The notes under the pieces: generated by a model
What the model was told of the DNA's origin: nothing
Seen by the model: the letters and a program-made list of their open reading frames with translations, nothing else
Database searches by the model: none
Source: Georgenia subflava
GTDB lineage: Bacteria; Actinomycetota; Actinomycetes; Actinomycetales; Actinomycetaceae
Reading direction: 5' to 3'
Length of the DNA: 64,000 nucleotides
Assembly: GCF_009193155.1 (NCBI RefSeq)
Contig: NZ_VUKD01000001.1
Coordinates: 186,001 to 250,000, forward strand
Made by a program: the position numbers and the translations under genes
In this document: piece by piece, positions 35,907 to 50,526 of the stretch
How the letters are laid out: the number at the start of each line of letters is the position of its first letter
Position numbering within the stretch: the stretch's first letter is position 1

Positions 35907-35943
35907 CGGCGGCCCGCCCCTCGTGTGGAGGGACGGGCCGCCG
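35907..35943 (-). terminator. Terminator of the NlpC/P60 gene
   Basis: CGGCGGCCCG (35907-35916) pairs with CGGGCCGCCG (35934-35943), with an inner CCCTC/GAGGG stem after one mismatch. It starts 19 nt after the hydrolase stop on the minus strand. Confidence 0.8.
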
Positions 35944-35961
35944 TCGACGTGCAGGTGGGTG

Positions 35962-36744
35962 TCAGGCCACCCGGATGTACACGGCGTCCGCACGGTAGAT
36001 CGGGGACTCGTGCAGCGGGGTGCTGGGGTTGCGCGCCGCGATGTGGTTGCCGCCGCCGGTGTAGATGCCGACGTGGCCGGGCCACCACACGAGGTCGCCG
36101 GGGCGGGCCTCGGCCGCGGAGACCTGCACTCCGGCGCCGGCCTGGGCGGCGGAGGAGCGCGGCAGGGAGATGCCCACCTGGGCGAAGACGTAGGAGGTGA
36201 AGCCGGAGCAGTCGAAGCCGGCCGGCGTCGTGCCGCCCCAGACGTAGGGGGTGCCGACGTACTGGCGGGCGATGTTGACGATCGCCGAGGCGGAGGCGGA
36301 CTGCGCCGGGGCGGGCGCCGGTGCCGGGGCCTCGGCCGCGGCGATCTCGGCGCGCTCGCCGGAGCGGGAGGCGGTCTCGGTGACCCGGGGCGCCTGGACG
36401 ACGGGCGCGGGCTCCGGCTCGGGCTCCGGGGCGGGGGTGGCCTCGGCGGTGGCGACCGCGTCGACCGACCAGGTGACGTCCGTCGGGACGGTGACGCTCG
36501 GGGTGGTGACCATCGCGGTCAGCGCCTCGGACGTGAGCGAGGTGACGTCGACCTGCGGCAGCGCGGTCGTCGTGCCCTCGGGTGCGGCGGACGCGGTGGT
36601 GGCCGCCATCGTCAGCACCAGGCCCGAGGACGCCACGGTCAGCAGACCACGACGGGCCGTGGGGCCGGACACGAGGGAGGTCAGCGGGGTGGAGGGACGG
36701 CGCGCCGCGCGGTGGCGGGCCCCGGTCGTGGTCGTGCTTGTCAA
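35962..36744 (-). CDS. Secreted NlpC/P60 peptidoglycan endopeptidase
   Basis: 260 residues from TTG 36744 (GGAGAGG 8 nt before). A signal peptide occupies about 30-55 after a basic N-region. A Pro/Glu/Ala-rich linker (PAPEPEPEPAP) is followed by a C-terminal NlpC/P60 domain with catalytic Cys in GFDCSGFTSYVF, His in WWPGHVGIYTG and a third polar residue at HIAARNP. It cleaves stem-peptide bonds in the cell wall. A c-di-AMP riboswitch controls it, linking hydrolysis to turgor signalling, as is known for actinobacterial rpf and NlpC genes. An upstream ATG at 36813 lies inside the riboswitch and was rejected. Confidence 0.92.
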   Translation of the reverse strand: MTSTTTTGARHRAARRPSTPLTSLVSGPTARRGLLTVASSGLVLTMAATTASAAPEGTTTALPQVDVTSLTSEALTAMVTTPSVTVPTDVTWSVDAVATAEATPAPEPEPEPAPVVQAPRVTETASRSGERAEIAAAEAPAPAPAPAQSASASAIVNIARQYVGTPYVWGGTTPAGFDCSGFTSYVFAQVGISLPRSSAAQAGAGVQVSAAEARPGDLVWWPGHVGIYTGGGNHIAARNPSTPLHESPIYRADAVYIRVA

Positions 36745-36771
36745 GACGTGTACCTCTCCTGGCTGCCTACG

Positions 36772-36934
36772 GAGTGAGCTGTCGGGTTCGGGCGGGAGAA
36801 CGCCCGGTGCCACCAGCGAGCTGGCCGCACTTCACCCCAAGGCTCCTTCCGGAGCCGCGAACACGTGGGTCCCCCGTCCCTGCCACTGGACTCAGACGGA
36901 CCCCGGGCGGCGGCAGGGTTCGGCGTCCCGCCCG
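36772..36934 (-). ncRNA. c-di-AMP riboswitch (ydaO-yuaA class)
   Basis: Minus-strand leader of the NlpC/P60 gene. In order it shows GCCGAACCCTGCC, GGCAGGGACGGGGGACCCA, TTGGGGTGAA, a GGGCG/CGCCC hairpin, and CCGAACCCGACAGCTCAC. These are the conserved blocks of the ydaO-yuaA RNA (Rfam RF00379). It is an OFF switch by precedent: c-di-AMP binding lowers expression. Ends are approximate. With its promoter it fills the 345-bp gap between NlpC and ideR. Confidence 0.88.
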
Positions 36935-36970
36935 GAGACCTCACGAAGGAGGGTTCGTGAAGCGGTCGAA

Positions 36971-37000
36971 ACACTACCCAGGTCGGATACGAGATGTCAC
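36971..37000 (-). promoter_or_regulatory. Promoter of the riboswitch-NlpC transcript
   Basis: Minus strand -35 GTGACA (36995-37000), 18-bp spacer, -10 TAGTGT (36971-36976), about 35-40 nt before the riboswitch core. Spacing and -10 fit a housekeeping-sigma promoter. Confidence 0.55.
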
Positions 37001-37089
37001 GTTCGGATAACACGGCGTGTCGGTTCTCACGCGGCGAGCACCTGCTGCGGCTCCCCAAGGACCTTCCATGATGCGGCCAAAGCCGCAGG

Positions 37090-37842
37090 TCACAGGGTCA
37101 CGAACAGGTGCCGGCTGATCTCCTCCGGCACCTCGAGATCGATCTCCGAGCCGGGCGTGTGCAAGGTGACGAGGTCCACCTCAGGTCGTAGACGTAGCTG
37201 GATGCGCACACCGGGCCGCAGGCCGGCCTCGGCCATCCGACCGAGCAGCTCGACGTCGACCTGGAGCGGCTCGCCGATACGGGCCAGCACGACCTCCGGG
37301 GTGGCGGCCGGGCCGTCGGGGCCGTCCGGGGCAGCACCTGGTCCGCCCGCGGGCTGGAGCTCGGCGACGACGTCGGCCAGCGAACGCACCTCCGGACCCG
37401 GCGGCGCCGGGGTGACGTCGCCGAGCAGCTCCAGGCCGGGGATCGGGTTGCCGTAGGGGTCGACGTGCGGGTGGTCCAGCAGCTCGAGCAGACGGCGCTC
37501 GACCCGCTCGCTCATCACGTGCTCCCAGCGGCACGCCTCCTCGTGGACGTGCGGCCAGTCCAGGCCGACGACGTCGGTGAGCAGCCGCTCGGCCAGCCGG
37601 TGCTTGCGCATGACGTCGGTCGCCCGGGCACGGCCCACCTCGGTGAGCTCGAGCTGGCGGTTGCCGGTGAGCACGAGCAGGCCGTCGCGCTCCATGCGGG
37701 CGACGGTCTGGGAGACGGTCGGGCCGGAGTGACCCAGCCGCTCGGCGATGCGGGCGCGCAGCGGGATCACGCCCTCCTCCTCGAGCTCGTAGACCGTCTT
37801 GAGGTACATCTCCGTCGTATCGATGAGGTCGCTCACGCGCAT
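37090..37842 (-). CDS. ideR: Iron-dependent repressor, DtxR/IdeR family
   Basis: 250 residues from ATG 37842 (AAGGAGCGGA). Begins MRVSDLIDTTEMYLKTVYEL, then the HTH GHSGPTVSQTVARMERDGL. All metal ligands of DtxR are kept with an offset of two: Met12, His81, Glu85, His100, Cys104, Glu107, His108. A Pro/Gly/Ala-rich linker (about 155-180) separates a C-terminal SH3-like domain (RPEVDLVTLHTPGSEIDL). By family it represses iron-uptake genes when Fe2+ is ample. No IdeR box is visible in this window. The gene symbol could equally be dtxR. Confidence 0.93.
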   Translation of the reverse strand: MRVSDLIDTTEMYLKTVYELEEEGVIPLRARIAERLGHSGPTVSQTVARMERDGLLVLTGNRQLELTEVGRARATDVMRKHRLAERLLTDVVGLDWPHVHEEACRWEHVMSERVERRLLELLDHPHVDPYGNPIPGLELLGDVTPAPPGPEVRSLADVVAELQPAGGPGAAPDGPDGPAATPEVVLARIGEPLQVDVELLGRMAEAGLRPGVRIQLRLRPEVDLVTLHTPGSEIDLEVPEEISRHLFVTL

Positions 37843-37953
37843 TCCGCTCCTTGCAGGTCCGGTGGAGCCGCCGGAGCGGTCCGGTCCGAAAAACCGACGA
37901 GATCCCAGGATACGGAGGATCGCCCGTCGCGGGCCACGACTGCCGCCTTCCGA

Positions 37954-37997
37954 CACCCTCGCGGGGGCGCGTCGCCACCCTCGCGGGGGCGCGTCGC
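37954..37997. repeat. Two perfect 22-bp tandem copies before the citrate-synthase-like gene
   Basis: The unit starts CACCCTCGCGGGGGCG and ends CGTCGC, at 37954-37975 and 37976-37997, in the 214-bp region between divergent ideR and the pseudoenzyme gene. It may be a slippage product or a paired binding site. Confidence 0.7.
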
Positions 37998-38056
37998 CGT
38001 CCCTGCACCGCGGGCAGATTTCGTCCGTGTCGGCCCCGGCGCCTATCCTCCGCGTG

Positions 38057-39064
38057 ATGCCCACCACACCCCAGCCGTCCGGCGTGCCCGCGGAGGAGAT
38101 CTTCGCCGTCGACGACGCTGGCCGCCCCTGCTACCGGGGCAGACCCGTCACCGACCTCGTAGGCGTGCCCTTCGAGCAGGTGTGGGGCCTGCTGGTCGAC
38201 GGCGCGGGAGAGCCCGGCCTGCCGCCCGCGGAGCCGTTCCACCTGCCCGCACGCACCGGCGACACCCGGGTGGACGTCCTCTCGGCCCTCGCCCAGCTCA
38301 CCCCGGCCTGGTCGTTCCGGCCGCTGAGCGAGATCAGCGCCGGTCAGGCGCGCGACAACCTCGCCCGCGCCTCGGCGCTCGCCCTGAGCTTCGTCGCCCA
38401 GTCAGCCCGTGGGCAGGACGTGCCGGCCGTCCCCCAGCGCGAGGTCGACCTCGCGACCACGATCACCGAGCGCTTCCTGGTGCGGTGGCGCGGCGAGGCG
38501 GACCCGGTCGCCGTGGCCGCCCTGGACACGTACTGGCTGGCGATGGCGGAGAACGGCCTCACGCCCTCCACCCGCACGGCGCGGCTCGCGGCGTCCGCGG
38601 GGGCCGACGCCGCCTCGTGCTTGGCCGCCGCCGTCGCCGTCGGCGGTGCTCCCTTCCTCGGCGGCGCCGTCGCCCGCGGCCTCGCCCTCGTGGAGGACGC
38701 CGCGAGCACGGGCGACGCCGCGGCGGTGGTGCGCCGGCACCTCGCCGCGCACCGCACGCTCCCCGGTTTCGGCGACGAGCTCGTCCCGACCGACGTGCGG
38801 CTGCGGATGCTCCGGGAGGCCTGCGAGCGCCTGGACGCCCGGCACCTCGAGGCGGCGACCGCCGTCGCGGCCGCCGGGCAGGACGCGCTCGCCGAGGCCG
38901 GCCACGCGGTGGCCGACACCCGGCCCAACTCGATGTTCTGGGGCGCGGTCCTCCTCGACCACATCGGGGTCGGCGCCCCGCTGCTCAGCGCGATGTACCT
39001 GTGCGGGCGCACGGCGGGGTGGTCGGCGCACGTGCTGCAGGTCCAGGCGTCGCTGGACGACTGA
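38057..39064 (+). CDS. Citrate synthase-family pseudoenzyme (CitA-like)
   Basis: 335 residues from ATG 38057. It follows the actinobacterial citrate synthase 2 (CitA) template closely: RGRPVTDLVGVPFEQVWGLL, LARASALALSFVAQSARG, AVPQREVD, and CGRTAGWSAHVLQ near the end. Yet every catalytic position is changed. The HGGA histidine is Leu201 (FLGGA). The GFGH histidine is Asp240 (GFGDEL). The acidic residue of N-V-D/E-F-W is Met293 (NSMFW). The C-terminal about 30 residues are missing too. It is likely unable to make citrate; a regulatory or partner role is possible. It is divergent from ideR. Confidence 0.8.
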   Translation: MPTTPQPSGVPAEEIFAVDDAGRPCYRGRPVTDLVGVPFEQVWGLLVDGAGEPGLPPAEPFHLPARTGDTRVDVLSALAQLTPAWSFRPLSEISAGQARDNLARASALALSFVAQSARGQDVPAVPQREVDLATTITERFLVRWRGEADPVAVAALDTYWLAMAENGLTPSTRTARLAASAGADAASCLAAAVAVGGAPFLGGAVARGLALVEDAASTGDAAAVVRRHLAAHRTLPGFGDELVPTDVRLRMLREACERLDARHLEAATAVAAAGQDALAEAGHAVADTRPNSMFWGAVLLDHIGVGAPLLSAMYLCGRTAGWSAHVLQVQASLDD

Positions 39065-39160
39065 CCGGTCACGGCCGCGCCGCCCCTGCGTCCGGGGCCT
39101 CGTCCTCCGTACGCTTGCCCTCCGTACGCTCGGCATCACCGGCTGGAAGAGGTGAGGTCA

Positions 39161-39592
39161 GTGGAGACCTGGGACCCCGGTGCGTCCGGGCTGCTGAGAC
39201 TCCCGTCGGGCCGGCTCGTCCGGGGCCGCGGCCTGCGCCGCCCGCTCCCGCCGGGGCTCGAGCCCGAGTTCGGTCTGTACCTGCTCGGGAGGCGCCCGCC
39301 GGCCGTCGGCTGGGACTCGCGCTGGCTCCGATGGCCGGACTTCGGTCTGCCGCTGGACCGGACGGACGCCGTCGACGCCCTGCACGAGACGTGGGCGCGC
39401 GCCGCGGGGCAGCGCGTGGAAGTGGCCTGCGGCGGCGGCCGCGGCCGCACCGGCACGGCGTTGGCCTGCCTCACGGTGCTCGACGGCCTGGCGGCCGAGG
39501 AAGCCGTCGCCTACGTGCGCGAGCGCTACGACCCGCGAGCGGTGGAGACGCCGTGGCAGCGGCGCTTCGTCCGCCGGTTCCCGCCCCGTTGA
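39161..39592 (+). CDS. Protein-tyrosine-phosphatase-like protein
   Basis: 143 residues from GTG 39161 (GGAAGAGG 8 nt before); GTG 39152 in frame is the alternative. The P-loop VEVACGGGRGRTGTALAC fits the C-x5-R phosphatase motif (CGGGRGR), but the residue before the Cys is Ala where most tyrosine and dual-specificity phosphatases have His. A DFGLP loop upstream could be the general-acid loop (WPDFGLP, as in WPD loops). The substrate is unknown. Confidence 0.75.
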   Translation: METWDPGASGLLRLPSGRLVRGRGLRRPLPPGLEPEFGLYLLGRRPPAVGWDSRWLRWPDFGLPLDRTDAVDALHETWARAAGQRVEVACGGGRGRTGTALACLTVLDGLAAEEAVAYVRERYDPRAVETPWQRRFVRRFPPR

Positions 39593-39616
39593 GGCGGGAA
39601 CGCCCGGGCCTCGACC

Positions 39617-40321
39617 TCAGTCGACGAGGCCGGCGAGGACCGAGGCGGTGCCGGACAGGCCGAGGCGCGTCGCACCGGCCGCGATCATCTCCAGGGCGTC
39701 CTCGGTGGTGCGGATCCCGCCGGAGGCCTTGACGCCGAGACGCCCGCCGACGGTCCGCGCCATGAGCCCGACTGCGTGCGCGGACGCGCCGCCGGCCGGG
39801 TGGAAGCCGGTGGAGGTCTTGACGAAGTCGGCGCCGGCGGCCTCGGCGGCCCGGCACACCGCCACGATCTGCTCGTCCGTCAGGGCGGCGGACTCGATGA
39901 TGACCTTGAGGACCGTCGGGGCCGGCACGGCCGCGCGCACGGCGGCGATCTCGGCCCGCACCTCGTCGTGGCGGTCGGTGGTGGCGAGCGCCAGGTTGAC
40001 GACCATGTCGATCTCGTCGGCGCCGTCGGCCACGGCGCGCGCCGCCTCGGCGGCCTTGACGTCGGCGTGGTGCGCGCCGGACGGGAAACCGCAGACTGTG
40101 GCGACCTTGACGGAGCCCGTGTCGCCGAGCGGCAGCATGCTCGGCGAGACGCAGACGGAGTAGGCGCCGAGACGCTGGGCCTCGGCGACCAGCGCGGCGA
40201 CGTCCGCGGCGGTCGCGGCGGGCCTGAGCAGGGTGTGGTCGACGATGCTCGCGACGGCGACGGTGGAGACCGGGCCGGCCAGGGTGCGCTCGGCGGCCTC
40301 GGTGACGTGCTGGGGGGTCAT
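39617..40321 (-). CDS. deoC: Deoxyribose-phosphate aldolase
   Basis: 234 residues from ATG 40321 (GAAGGTAGG). DeoC hallmarks: DHTLLRP near residue 28, [26 protein letters not shown], Schiff-base Lys in DFVKTSTGF, and second Lys in [10 protein letters not shown]. Cleaves 2-deoxyribose-5-phosphate to acetaldehyde and glyceraldehyde-3-phosphate in nucleoside salvage. It stands alone, without deoA or other deo genes. The 264 bp upstream to the kinase stop hold no gene I can support. Confidence 0.95.
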   Translation of the reverse strand: MTPQHVTEAAERTLAGPVSTVAVASIVDHTLLRPAATAADVAALVAEAQRLGAYSVCVSPSMLPLGDTGSVKVATVCGFPSGAHHADVKAAEAARAVADGADEIDMVVNLALATTDRHDEVRAEIAAVRAAVPAPTVLKVIIESAALTDEQIVAVCRAAEAAGADFVKTSTGFHPAGGASAHAVGLMARTVGGRLGVKASGGIRTTEDALEMIAAGATRLGLSGTASVLAGLVD

Positions 40322-40585
40322 GCGTCCTACCTTCGGATCCGCTCGGGATCTCTCGTCCGGGGTGTCCGCCGGCGCGCGTGCGCGCGGCGTCCTGATCGGT
40401 GACGGGCTCGGCGTCCGGGTCGGCGACCCCAGGTGGGTCCCGACCGGGCCGGACCAGCGCGGCGGAGTGGTCCTGCCGGCGCTTCGCCTGTTCCCTCATC
40501 GTAATGAGCACCGGTGCCGCGGGGCACGGGCCCACGTGCACGGACGGTGTGCTCTTGGACACCTGGGCGCAGCACGTTGGCTGCG

Positions 40586-42235
<1,650 letters not shown>

Positions 42236-42376
42236 GTCCCCGATTCTCGGCGAGGACGGCGGACGCGGCATCCCGGGGCGGACGGCACCGGCCCGCAACT
42301 GCGACGACAGCGCACCGCTGGGGTGTCCGGCCGGTGCGGTGCGCGACAGCTCGTTCCGGCCGGCCGGTGGGAACGG

Positions 42377-42589
42377 CTAGGGCGTCGGCGCGGACCCCGC
42401 CGGGTCGGTCGTCACGTCGCCATCGCTCCACTCGTCCTCGCCTGCCGGGGCATCGGGGTCGGCGGCGGCGGCCTGCTTGGGGGTCGGGTAGGTGGGACCG
42501 GCGCTCTCGGCGTAGTCCTTCTCGGCGGCGTCCGCCTCTTGCTTCGCCTCGGCGGCGAGCTCGCCGGCGCTCGGCTCCGGATCGGTCAC
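42377..42589 (-). CDS. Small acidic hypothetical protein
   Basis: 70 residues from GTG 42589 (GTGAGGAGG about 8 nt upstream). Very acidic and Ala/Pro-rich (ELAAEAKQEADAAEKDYAES; GEDEWSDGD); predicted helical then disordered. No known family. Located between the kinase and arylsulfotransferase-like genes. Confidence 0.5.
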   Translation of the reverse strand: MTDPEPSAGELAAEAKQEADAAEKDYAESAGPTYPTPKQAAAADPDAPAGEDEWSDGDVTTDPAGSAPTP

Positions 42590-42695
42590 GTCGACCACCT
42601 CCTCACGGTCGGACCACCGTGCCCACGTGCGGAGCGGCTGTCAACAGGTGGCGACGAGGCGCGCCCGCCCGGCGCCGAGTCCCGCTCGGCGCCGG

Positions 42696-46993
<4,298 letters not shown>

Positions 46994-47070
46994 CACCCGC
47001 CGCACGCACGCGAGCGCGACGGCCGACTCACCGCCACGCACGCGCGGCACGAGCGCGCGAGAATGGATGG

Positions 47071-47658
47071 ATGGCGCGCCCGACGACGGAGACCTCCATC
47101 AAGCCGCTCACGACGGCGACCTGGCCGGACCTGAAGGACCTCTTCGCCCGCCCCGGCGACCAGTCGCGCTGCGGGTGCATGTGGTTCCGGCTGACCCCCA
47201 AGGAGTTCACCGCCACACGTGCCGCCGAGCTCCGCGAGACCTTCTCCGAACGGGCCGGGACCGCCCCCTCGCCGGGGCTGATCGCCTACGACGACGGCAC
47301 GCCCGTGGGCTGGGTGGCTGTCGCACCACGCCTCGAGCACCCCCGGCTCCGACGCTCGACGGTGGTCGTCTACGACGACGCCGTGCCGGACTGCTGGTCG
47401 GTCTCGTGCTTCTACATCCGCCCCGGGCACCGCGGGCGGGGGCTCTCGACGGCGCTGCTCGCGGCCGCCGTGGACCACGCGGCTGCTCACGGCGCCGCGC
47501 ACGTCGAGGGCTATCCGGTCGAGCCCTCCGGCCGCGCGTCCTCCAGCTCGATGTTCCACGGCTCGTTCAGCCTGTTCCGGCGGGCCGGCTTCACCAAGGT
47601 GGGCCGCCGCCAGGGCCGCCCGACGGTCCGGCTCACGCTGGCATCCCTCAGCGGGTGA
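47071..47658 (+). CDS. GNAT-family N-acetyltransferase
   Basis: 195 residues from ATG 47071. Acetyl-CoA motif in SCFYIRPGHRGRGLSTALL (R/Q-x2-G-x-G/A). The N-terminal cysteine pair RCGCMWFRL and the loop YDDGTPVGWVAVAPR are typical of a GNAT subgroup common in Actinobacteria. The acceptor is unknown. No strong RBS. Confidence 0.85.
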   Translation: MARPTTETSIKPLTTATWPDLKDLFARPGDQSRCGCMWFRLTPKEFTATRAAELRETFSERAGTAPSPGLIAYDDGTPVGWVAVAPRLEHPRLRRSTVVVYDDAVPDCWSVSCFYIRPGHRGRGLSTALLAAAVDHAAAHGAAHVEGYPVEPSGRASSSSMFHGSFSLFRRAGFTKVGRRQGRPTVRLTLASLSG

Positions 47659-47724
47659 CCTGTGCACGGCAGCGTCGCGGAGGCCCAGTCGGTCCCTGAC
47701 GTCGGCGGCCGGCTCCGCGCGCTG

Positions 47725-50310
47725 TCACCGGCAGCCGTAGGCGGTCATCCCGGCCCACCTGTGGATCTTCGCGGGCTCGCGGGTCCAGAGGTCGAGCTGG
47801 GCCTGCCGGTGCGCCTGCAGCGGTGACGCGCCCGCCCGGCGGTGTCGGTGCCAGGCGACGACGAAGGCCCGGGTCGCGACGTCGTGCGCCTTGGGGACCG
47901 ACACCAGCAGGAACCGCGCACCCGCCTCGAGGAAGGACGCCGTCAGGCCGAGGGCGTCGTCGCCCGCCAGGGCCAGGTCACCGACGCGCTGCGGACGCCA
48001 GCCGGTGGAGCAGGCGCTGAGCACGACCTCCGGGTACGCGCACCGCCGCCGGACGACCTCGGCCGCGTCCAGGGTGGCGCCCGTGAGCACCAGGCCGGCG
48101 GCGAGCGGGTTGTCGACGTCGATCTCCGCGTGGCAGGCCACGTGCAGCACGGCGCCGTCCGCACCGGGCCGGCCGAGCAGGGCCAGCAGCGCCTCCTGGG
48201 TTGCGGCGGCCCCCGTGACGGGTCCGACGAGCACCGCGCCGGGGTACAGGGCGGCGACGTCGGCGAGCTCCGGCCCGACCTGGGGCAGCGGCGGGTACAC
48301 CTCCGCCACCGTCGTGTAGTCCGGGTCGCCCAGCAGGGCGACGGCGGGCGCAGCGGGCGGTACGTCGTCCAGCATCGTCAGCGCCGCGAGGTTCGGGAGC
48401 ACGCCCACGGCGGTGCGCTCGAACAGGCGCTGACCGTCCAGGGTCAGCGCGGCCCAGGGCAGCATGTGCAGGTCCCCGTGCGGGACCACCACGAGAGCGT
48501 CGGCCGCGACGGCGGCCTGGGCGAGCTCTGCCGGCACGAGGTCGGCGAGGCCGATCCCGCAGGCGCCGGACAGGTCGTGCAGGCGCGGGTCGAACTCGAC
48601 GGCGTGCAGGTTGGTCACGTAGGCGGCCACCGCCTCGGCGACGGGCTCGGTGAGGGTAGTCGCCGCGGCCCGGGGCTCGCCGTCGCCGAGCAGTGCGGCG
48701 ACGATGCGGTTCGCGCGCCGGTGCAGCACCAGGGCGCGGCGGCCGGTGGCGGCGAGCCGGCTGCCGGTGGCGGCGGCATCGACCGCGGGGGGCTCGGAGA
48801 TCGTTCGCCAGCGCGGGTCGTGCACGCGGATCCGTTCCAGGACGGCTGCCCGCTCGACGAGGAGTGCGTCGTGCTCGCGGGCCAGGTCCGGGTCCGCCGG
48901 TCCGCTGGCCATGGCGTAGGCGACGGCGTCGATCCGACGGGAGAGGTCGTCGAAGAGTTCAGCGACTTCGTCGGCCCGTTCCCCGCCCGCCCGCGCGCCG
49001 GGACCGTCCGGGCCGCCCGGGCGGGCGAGGACGGCGGCGAGCGCCCGGGACTTCCCGAGCTCGATGAAGCGGACCGCTGCGGCCGCGTCACCGACGGCGA
49101 GGGCGTGGTCGATCGCGGCGTCGAGCATCGGGAGCTTGTCGCGCAGGAACGTGGTGTCGAGCGTGTAGCCGAGCGGCGCGGCGCGCAGCGTGTCGGCGGC
49201 CGCGGCCGCGGCGGTGTAGGCCTCGAGGGCCTCGGTGCCGAGTCCCAGGGCTGCCAGGGCATCGGCCCGGCGCCAGTGCAGCTTCCAGGCGAGCTCGAGG
49301 TCGGGATGGAGCTCCTGCTCGGCCAGACCGGACTCGGCCCGGGCGAGGGCCTCCGCCGGACGGAGGCGGGCGAGCTCGAGGTCGGCCTGGTACATCCGCA
49401 GGGACCCGCGCCGCGGTCGGAGCAGTCCGTCGTCGAACGCGGGGGCGACCGCGCCCAGGAGCCGCTCGGCGCGGACGAGGTCGCCGCTGGCGAGGGCGAT
49501 GACCGCGAGGTGGAAGTCGACGGCCGCGGGCACGAGGTCCTCGACGTACTCCCGGACGTCCTCGTAGAGCCGCTCCGCCTCGTCGTACCGGCCGAGGTGG
49601 CGGTGCTGGTGGGCCTGGCTGTGCCGGATCTCGTAGTACAGCCGGCGCCGCGCGAGCGCGTCCGGTCCCGCGGTCGACGGCTCGCCACGCCCGGCGGCCG
49701 CCTGCTGCGCCTCGATCGCGGCGGCCACGTCGGCCGGCGAGGGTGGGCCGGCTGCGAGGTCGTCCGCCGCCAGGGTCTGCGCGGCGTCGAGTGTCTCCAA
49801 CGACCGGTCGTGGGCGCCGAGCCACGAGTACACGTCGGCGAGCTGGACGAGGGTCTGGGCGGCGTCCAGCCGTCGGCCGGCCTCGCGGTAGGTGTGGTGC
49901 ACCGCGTCGAGGCGCACGAGTGCGTCGTGGAAGCTTCCCTCGGTAGCGGCGCGCATCGCCCGGCCGCGCTCGACACCGGCCCGCGCGACCGGGCCCAGGT
50001 GTGCGACGACGAGCCGGTCGGCCTCGGCACGCAGCTCCTCGGCCGCGGCCCGGTCGCCGGCGGCCGCGCGGTGGTCGGCGTAGATCTCGAGCTGCTGCAC
50101 GAGGGCCAGCGCGGCGAGCTCGACGTCCACCACGCCCGGGCTGGTCTCCTCGAGGGCGAGCACTTTCTCCAGGTAGCGCCGGCCGAGCGAGAGGTAGGCC
50201 TCGAACGCGGCGTCGTCCGGGTGCTCGGCGAGCCGCTGGAGCGCACCGTTCATCGCCCTCTGGACGTCGAGGAGGTCCCGGAGCGCGCCCGTCCGACCGG
50301 TCTCCTCCAC
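47725..50310 (-). CDS. TPR-CHAT caspase-like protease
   Basis: 861 residues from GTG 50310 (GAGGGAGG 5 nt before). The N-terminal about 420 residues are TPR-like helical repeats (ALVQLADVYSWLGAHDRSLE; RYDEAERLYEDVREYVEDL). The C-terminal CHAT domain (caspase HetF associated with TPRs) has the catalytic dyad His727 in LHVACHAEID and Cys767 in VVLSACSTG. CHAT proteins are cysteine proteases of the caspase clan, sometimes acting in death or defence systems such as the gRAMP-TPR-CHAT complex. There is no Cas gene here. A secreted subtilisin is the next gene upstream on the same strand (216 bp away). Confidence 0.9.
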   Translation of the reverse strand: MEETGRTGALRDLLDVQRAMNGALQRLAEHPDDAAFEAYLSLGRRYLEKVLALEETSPGVVDVELAALALVQQLEIYADHRAAAGDRAAAEELRAEADRLVVAHLGPVARAGVERGRAMRAATEGSFHDALVRLDAVHHTYREAGRRLDAAQTLVQLADVYSWLGAHDRSLETLDAAQTLAADDLAAGPPSPADVAAAIEAQQAAAGRGEPSTAGPDALARRRLYYEIRHSQAHQHRHLGRYDEAERLYEDVREYVEDLVPAAVDFHLAVIALASGDLVRAERLLGAVAPAFDDGLLRPRRGSLRMYQADLELARLRPAEALARAESGLAEQELHPDLELAWKLHWRRADALAALGLGTEALEAYTAAAAAADTLRAAPLGYTLDTTFLRDKLPMLDAAIDHALAVGDAAAAVRFIELGKSRALAAVLARPGGPDGPGARAGGERADEVAELFDDLSRRIDAVAYAMASGPADPDLAREHDALLVERAAVLERIRVHDPRWRTISEPPAVDAAATGSRLAATGRRALVLHRRANRIVAALLGDGEPRAAATTLTEPVAEAVAAYVTNLHAVEFDPRLHDLSGACGIGLADLVPAELAQAAVAADALVVVPHGDLHMLPWAALTLDGQRLFERTAVGVLPNLAALTMLDDVPPAAPAVALLGDPDYTTVAEVYPPLPQVGPELADVAALYPGAVLVGPVTGAAATQEALLALLGRPGADGAVLHVACHAEIDVDNPLAAGLVLTGATLDAAEVVRRRCAYPEVVLSACSTGWRPQRVGDLALAGDDALGLTASFLEAGARFLLVSVPKAHDVATRAFVVAWHRHRRAGASPLQAHRQAQLDLWTREPAKIHRWAGMTAYGCR

Positions 50311-50526
50311 ACGGCCTCCCTCGCTCGACGAGTCGAAGTGTGGCACCCGGGCCGCCCGCCTGGTCCCGAAACGTGCCGCACCCCTCGTCGTGCCGGCCTT
50401 GGTCCCGACGCCGCCGCACCGCCGGACCCCAAGTACACGTTCGACACCTTCACGACCACCGCGGTGACCCGTGGACGTGCCGTGCGGCGCCGACCGAGCT
50501 CGGCGCCATCTCCAGGGCGGTGTGTC

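Noticed and set aside
36745-36813. Upstream ATG start for the NlpC/P60 gene
   Set aside because: It lies in the c-di-AMP riboswitch 3' half; TTG 36744 has a well-spaced GGAGAGG.
47725-50310. Craspase-like (gRAMP-TPR-CHAT) CRISPR system
   Set aside because: The CHAT protein is present but there is no gRAMP/Cas7-11 gene and no CRISPR array in the window.
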